Shown: in pieces, positions 4,713 to 5,996 of the stretch
How positions within the stretch are numbered: position 1 is the stretch's first letter
How the letters are laid out: each line of letters opens with the position of its first letter
Assembly (NCBI GenBank): GCA_964348185.1
Contig: CAYGBW010000021.1
Location: 1-5,996 of the forward strand
Origin: CAYGBW01 sp964348185
GTDB taxonomy: Bacteria; Desulfobacterota; BSN033; WVXP01
Direction: 5' to 3'
DNA length: 5,996 nucleotides
Notes under the pieces: model-generated
The model's database searches: none
Told to the model about the DNA's origin: nothing
What the model saw: only the letters and a program-made list of their open reading frames with translations
Translations under genes and position numbers: made by a program

Positions 4713-5744
4713 ATGAAAGGTCTAGCATTCAAAGCCATCAAAAAAGAAACCGTCATCCTGGACCCCAAAAGCAACATGGCTCGCAAGACCATCCCGAGCG
4801 AAATCCGGAAGGACCCCCTTACGGGGCGAAACGCTCGGATCTGTCACTTTATGGCCCTCAAGTGGGAAAAGCCCGACTTTAATCGTCTGGTCGCCGGAAC
4901 CGAGGCATGGTGTCCCTTCTGCCCGGAAAGAGTCCTGGAGGTTACCCCCCTCTTTCCAGAGGAGATCTTACCAGAGGGACGACTCACTTCGGACGACAGG
5001 GTCCTTTTCCCCAACCTTGCGCCTTATGACAGTCTCGGTGCCGTGGCGACCATGGGGAGCCGTCATTTCATCCCCATGACCGAGATCACGCCTGACCTGA
5101 TCGCAGGGTCTTTCGCCCTTGCCATGGAGTTCTTTCGCAGGGTCCACAAGACGGGAAACCCGGAATCGGTCTATCATCTCATCAACTGGAACTACATGCC
5201 GGCGGCGGGAAGTTCGTTGATCCATCCCCATCTCCAGGTTTTCGCCTGCTCCGTCGCACCGAACCTCCTGAGGGAGGAATTGGAGGCAGCCCGGACCTAT
5301 TTGGCAGTCCAAGGGACCAACTACTGGGACGACCTGACAGAGGCAGAAGCCGCCAACGGACAGCGGTACCTGGGAAGAATCGGCCGCATCACCTGGCTGA
5401 CTGCCTACGCCCCTATCGGTGTGGCCGGAGACGTTCTTGCTGTGGTGGATGGCGTTACGTCAACCCTTGAGCTCTCTGACGATGACCTCCTTGATCTATC
5501 CATAGGCCTGACCAAAGCCATGACCGCCTATGACAGAATGGGGATTTACAGTTTCAACATGAACTTATTCACGGGTGCTGAAGGGGATGACCACGCCCGG
5601 GTGCATCTTCTCTTCTCTCCCAGGACCTTCTTCAACCAGACCCTAGGTGCGACCGATATCGGAGCCATTCGGAACCTCTACAATGAGCCAATCTGCATGG
5701 CTTTCCCTGAGGAGATCAATGGGATGGTGAAAAGCGAATTCTGA
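4713..5744 (+). CDS. GalT-like nucleotidyltransferase (galactose-1-phosphate uridylyltransferase family, HIT superfamily)
   Basis: Cytoplasmic enzyme of 343 aa, close to the length of E. coli GalT (348 aa). In this family a histidine takes a nucleoside monophosphate from a nucleotide sugar and passes it to a sugar phosphate or phosphate. Family marks in order: IRKDPLTGR (31-39) near the N-terminus; a CPFC pair (C67, C70) like the zinc cysteines of GalT; PNLAPYDSLG (100-109); and the active-site block NWNYMPAAGSSLIHPHLQ (158-175) with H171, expected nucleophile H173 and Q175. The second half ends in HARVHLLFSPR (294-304), matching the C-terminal HIT-like repeat. The usual HPHGQ or HPHSQ is HPHLQ here. 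The N-terminal 25 residues are divergent. The substrate is uncertain: true GalT, a UTP-hexose-1-phosphate enzyme, and an ADP-sugar phosphorylase relative are all possible. No galK, galE or other Leloir gene is visible, so the symbol galT is withheld. Confidence 0.88.
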   Translation: MKGLAFKAIKKETVILDPKSNMARKTIPSEIRKDPLTGRNARICHFMALKWEKPDFNRLVAGTEAWCPFCPERVLEVTPLFPEEILPEGRLTSDDRVLFPNLAPYDSLGAVATMGSRHFIPMTEITPDLIAGSFALAMEFFRRVHKTGNPESVYHLINWNYMPAAGSSLIHPHLQVFACSVAPNLLREELEAARTYLAVQGTNYWDDLTEAEAANGQRYLGRIGRITWLTAYAPIGVAGDVLAVVDGVTSTLELSDDDLLDLSIGLTKAMTAYDRMGIYSFNMNLFTGAEGDDHARVHLLFSPRTFFNQTLGATDIGAIRNLYNEPICMAFPEEINGMVKSEF

Positions 5745-5996
5745 CCGCACTCATTCGGGGTCAGGAGTCAGAATGGACTTGGAAAAAGGGCCAGAGGTCA
5801 CGCACTCCTTAGGGGTGAGAGATCGATCCTGTGGACATTGCCGGTTGCGATCATTAGAGAGAATGGGGTAAGTTAGTGTCACTGAAAAACGCCCCTGACC
5901 CTCTCTGTACGGAGTTTTTGACCCGTTCTAAGGCTCGGTCGTTCGATCTTCCGAACTCGGCCTGGCGGCCTCAGACAGCGGAATCTCGCCCCTTCG
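5745..5996. other. Intergenic right end, no convincing gene
   Basis: No substantial open frame occurs here. The stretch holds short inverted repeats: GGGTCAGG at 5758-5765 against CCTGACCC at 5894-5901; GTTCG/CGAAC at 5941-5956; and CTGACC/GGTCAG around the preceding stop codon (5741-5764). A 32-codon frame at 5773-5871 and a leftward run of 22 codons ending in TAG at 5928-5930 are possible but unsupported. The last 70 bases have a GC-rich palindromic texture like dispersed intergenic repeats. Confidence 0.6.
5885..5919. terminator. Possible bidirectional terminator
   Basis: AAAAAC (5885-5890) and GTTTTT (5914-5919) are complementary ends. Inside, CTCT-GTAC-GGAG (5903-5914) gives a small four-pair stem, counting one G-U, directly before the T-run on the plus strand. 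The mirrored A and T tracts would serve both the GalT-like gene and any leftward gene from the right. The inner stem is weak and lies 140 bases after the GalT-like stop, so support is modest. Confidence 0.25.

Noticed and set aside
4968..5312. 114-codon minus-strand frame opposite the GalT-like gene
   Set aside because: Antisense to the conserved HPHLQ region; no independent coding evidence.

Overview
The window carries one leftward operon of four genes, a long divergent control region, and one rightward gene. The organism is probably a Gram-negative bacterium of the Desulfobacterota or a similar lineage. That is inference from several features: periplasmic Spy/ZraP-type proteins behind signal peptides, an NtrC-family regulator with a sigma-54 promoter, and a run of GATTTnn heptamers of a kind I associate with such genomes. 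No marker gene here fixes the taxon.

Operon (minus strand, 4352 to 1). From the promoter inward the order is: a ZraP-like protein with a His/Gly-rich tail (4318-3770); a second Spy/CpxP/ZraP paralogue with a Met/His-rich tail (3666-3181); a membrane histidine kinase with a large extracytoplasmic sensor (3158-1422); and an NtrC-family sigma-54 response regulator (1362-1). The set matches the ZraPSR envelope and metal-stress system. In E. coli zraP is divergent from zraSR, whereas here two zraP-type genes lead the same transcription unit as the kinase and regulator. The likely circuit is: periplasmic metal or misfolding stress, then kinase, then phosphorylated regulator, then sigma-54 transcription of the whole operon. 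This is a positive loop that the periplasmic proteins could damp.

Control region (4319-4712, 394 bases without a gene). On the minus strand it reads as a textbook sigma-54 promoter. There is a strong Shine-Dalgarno at 4327-4332, a TGGCAC-N5-TTGCC promoter at 4363-4378, an IHF-consensus match at 4395-4407, and two copies of the palindrome TCGACA-N4-TGTCGA at 4465-4480 and 4554-4569. These palindromes are about 120 and 210 bp upstream of the predicted start site and are the best candidates for binding sites of the operon's own regulator. The side facing the rightward gene shows only a weak sigma-70-like promoter.

Rightward gene (4713-5744). This is a GalT/HIT-superfamily nucleotidyltransferase with an HPHLQ active-site motif and a CPFC zinc pair. 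It has no obvious link to the stress operon.

Right end (5745-5996, 252 bases). I see no convincing gene here. There are short inverted repeats, a GGGTCAG motif shared with the gap between the two ZraP-like genes, a weak terminator-like element, and possibly the last codons of a leftward gene entering from the right.
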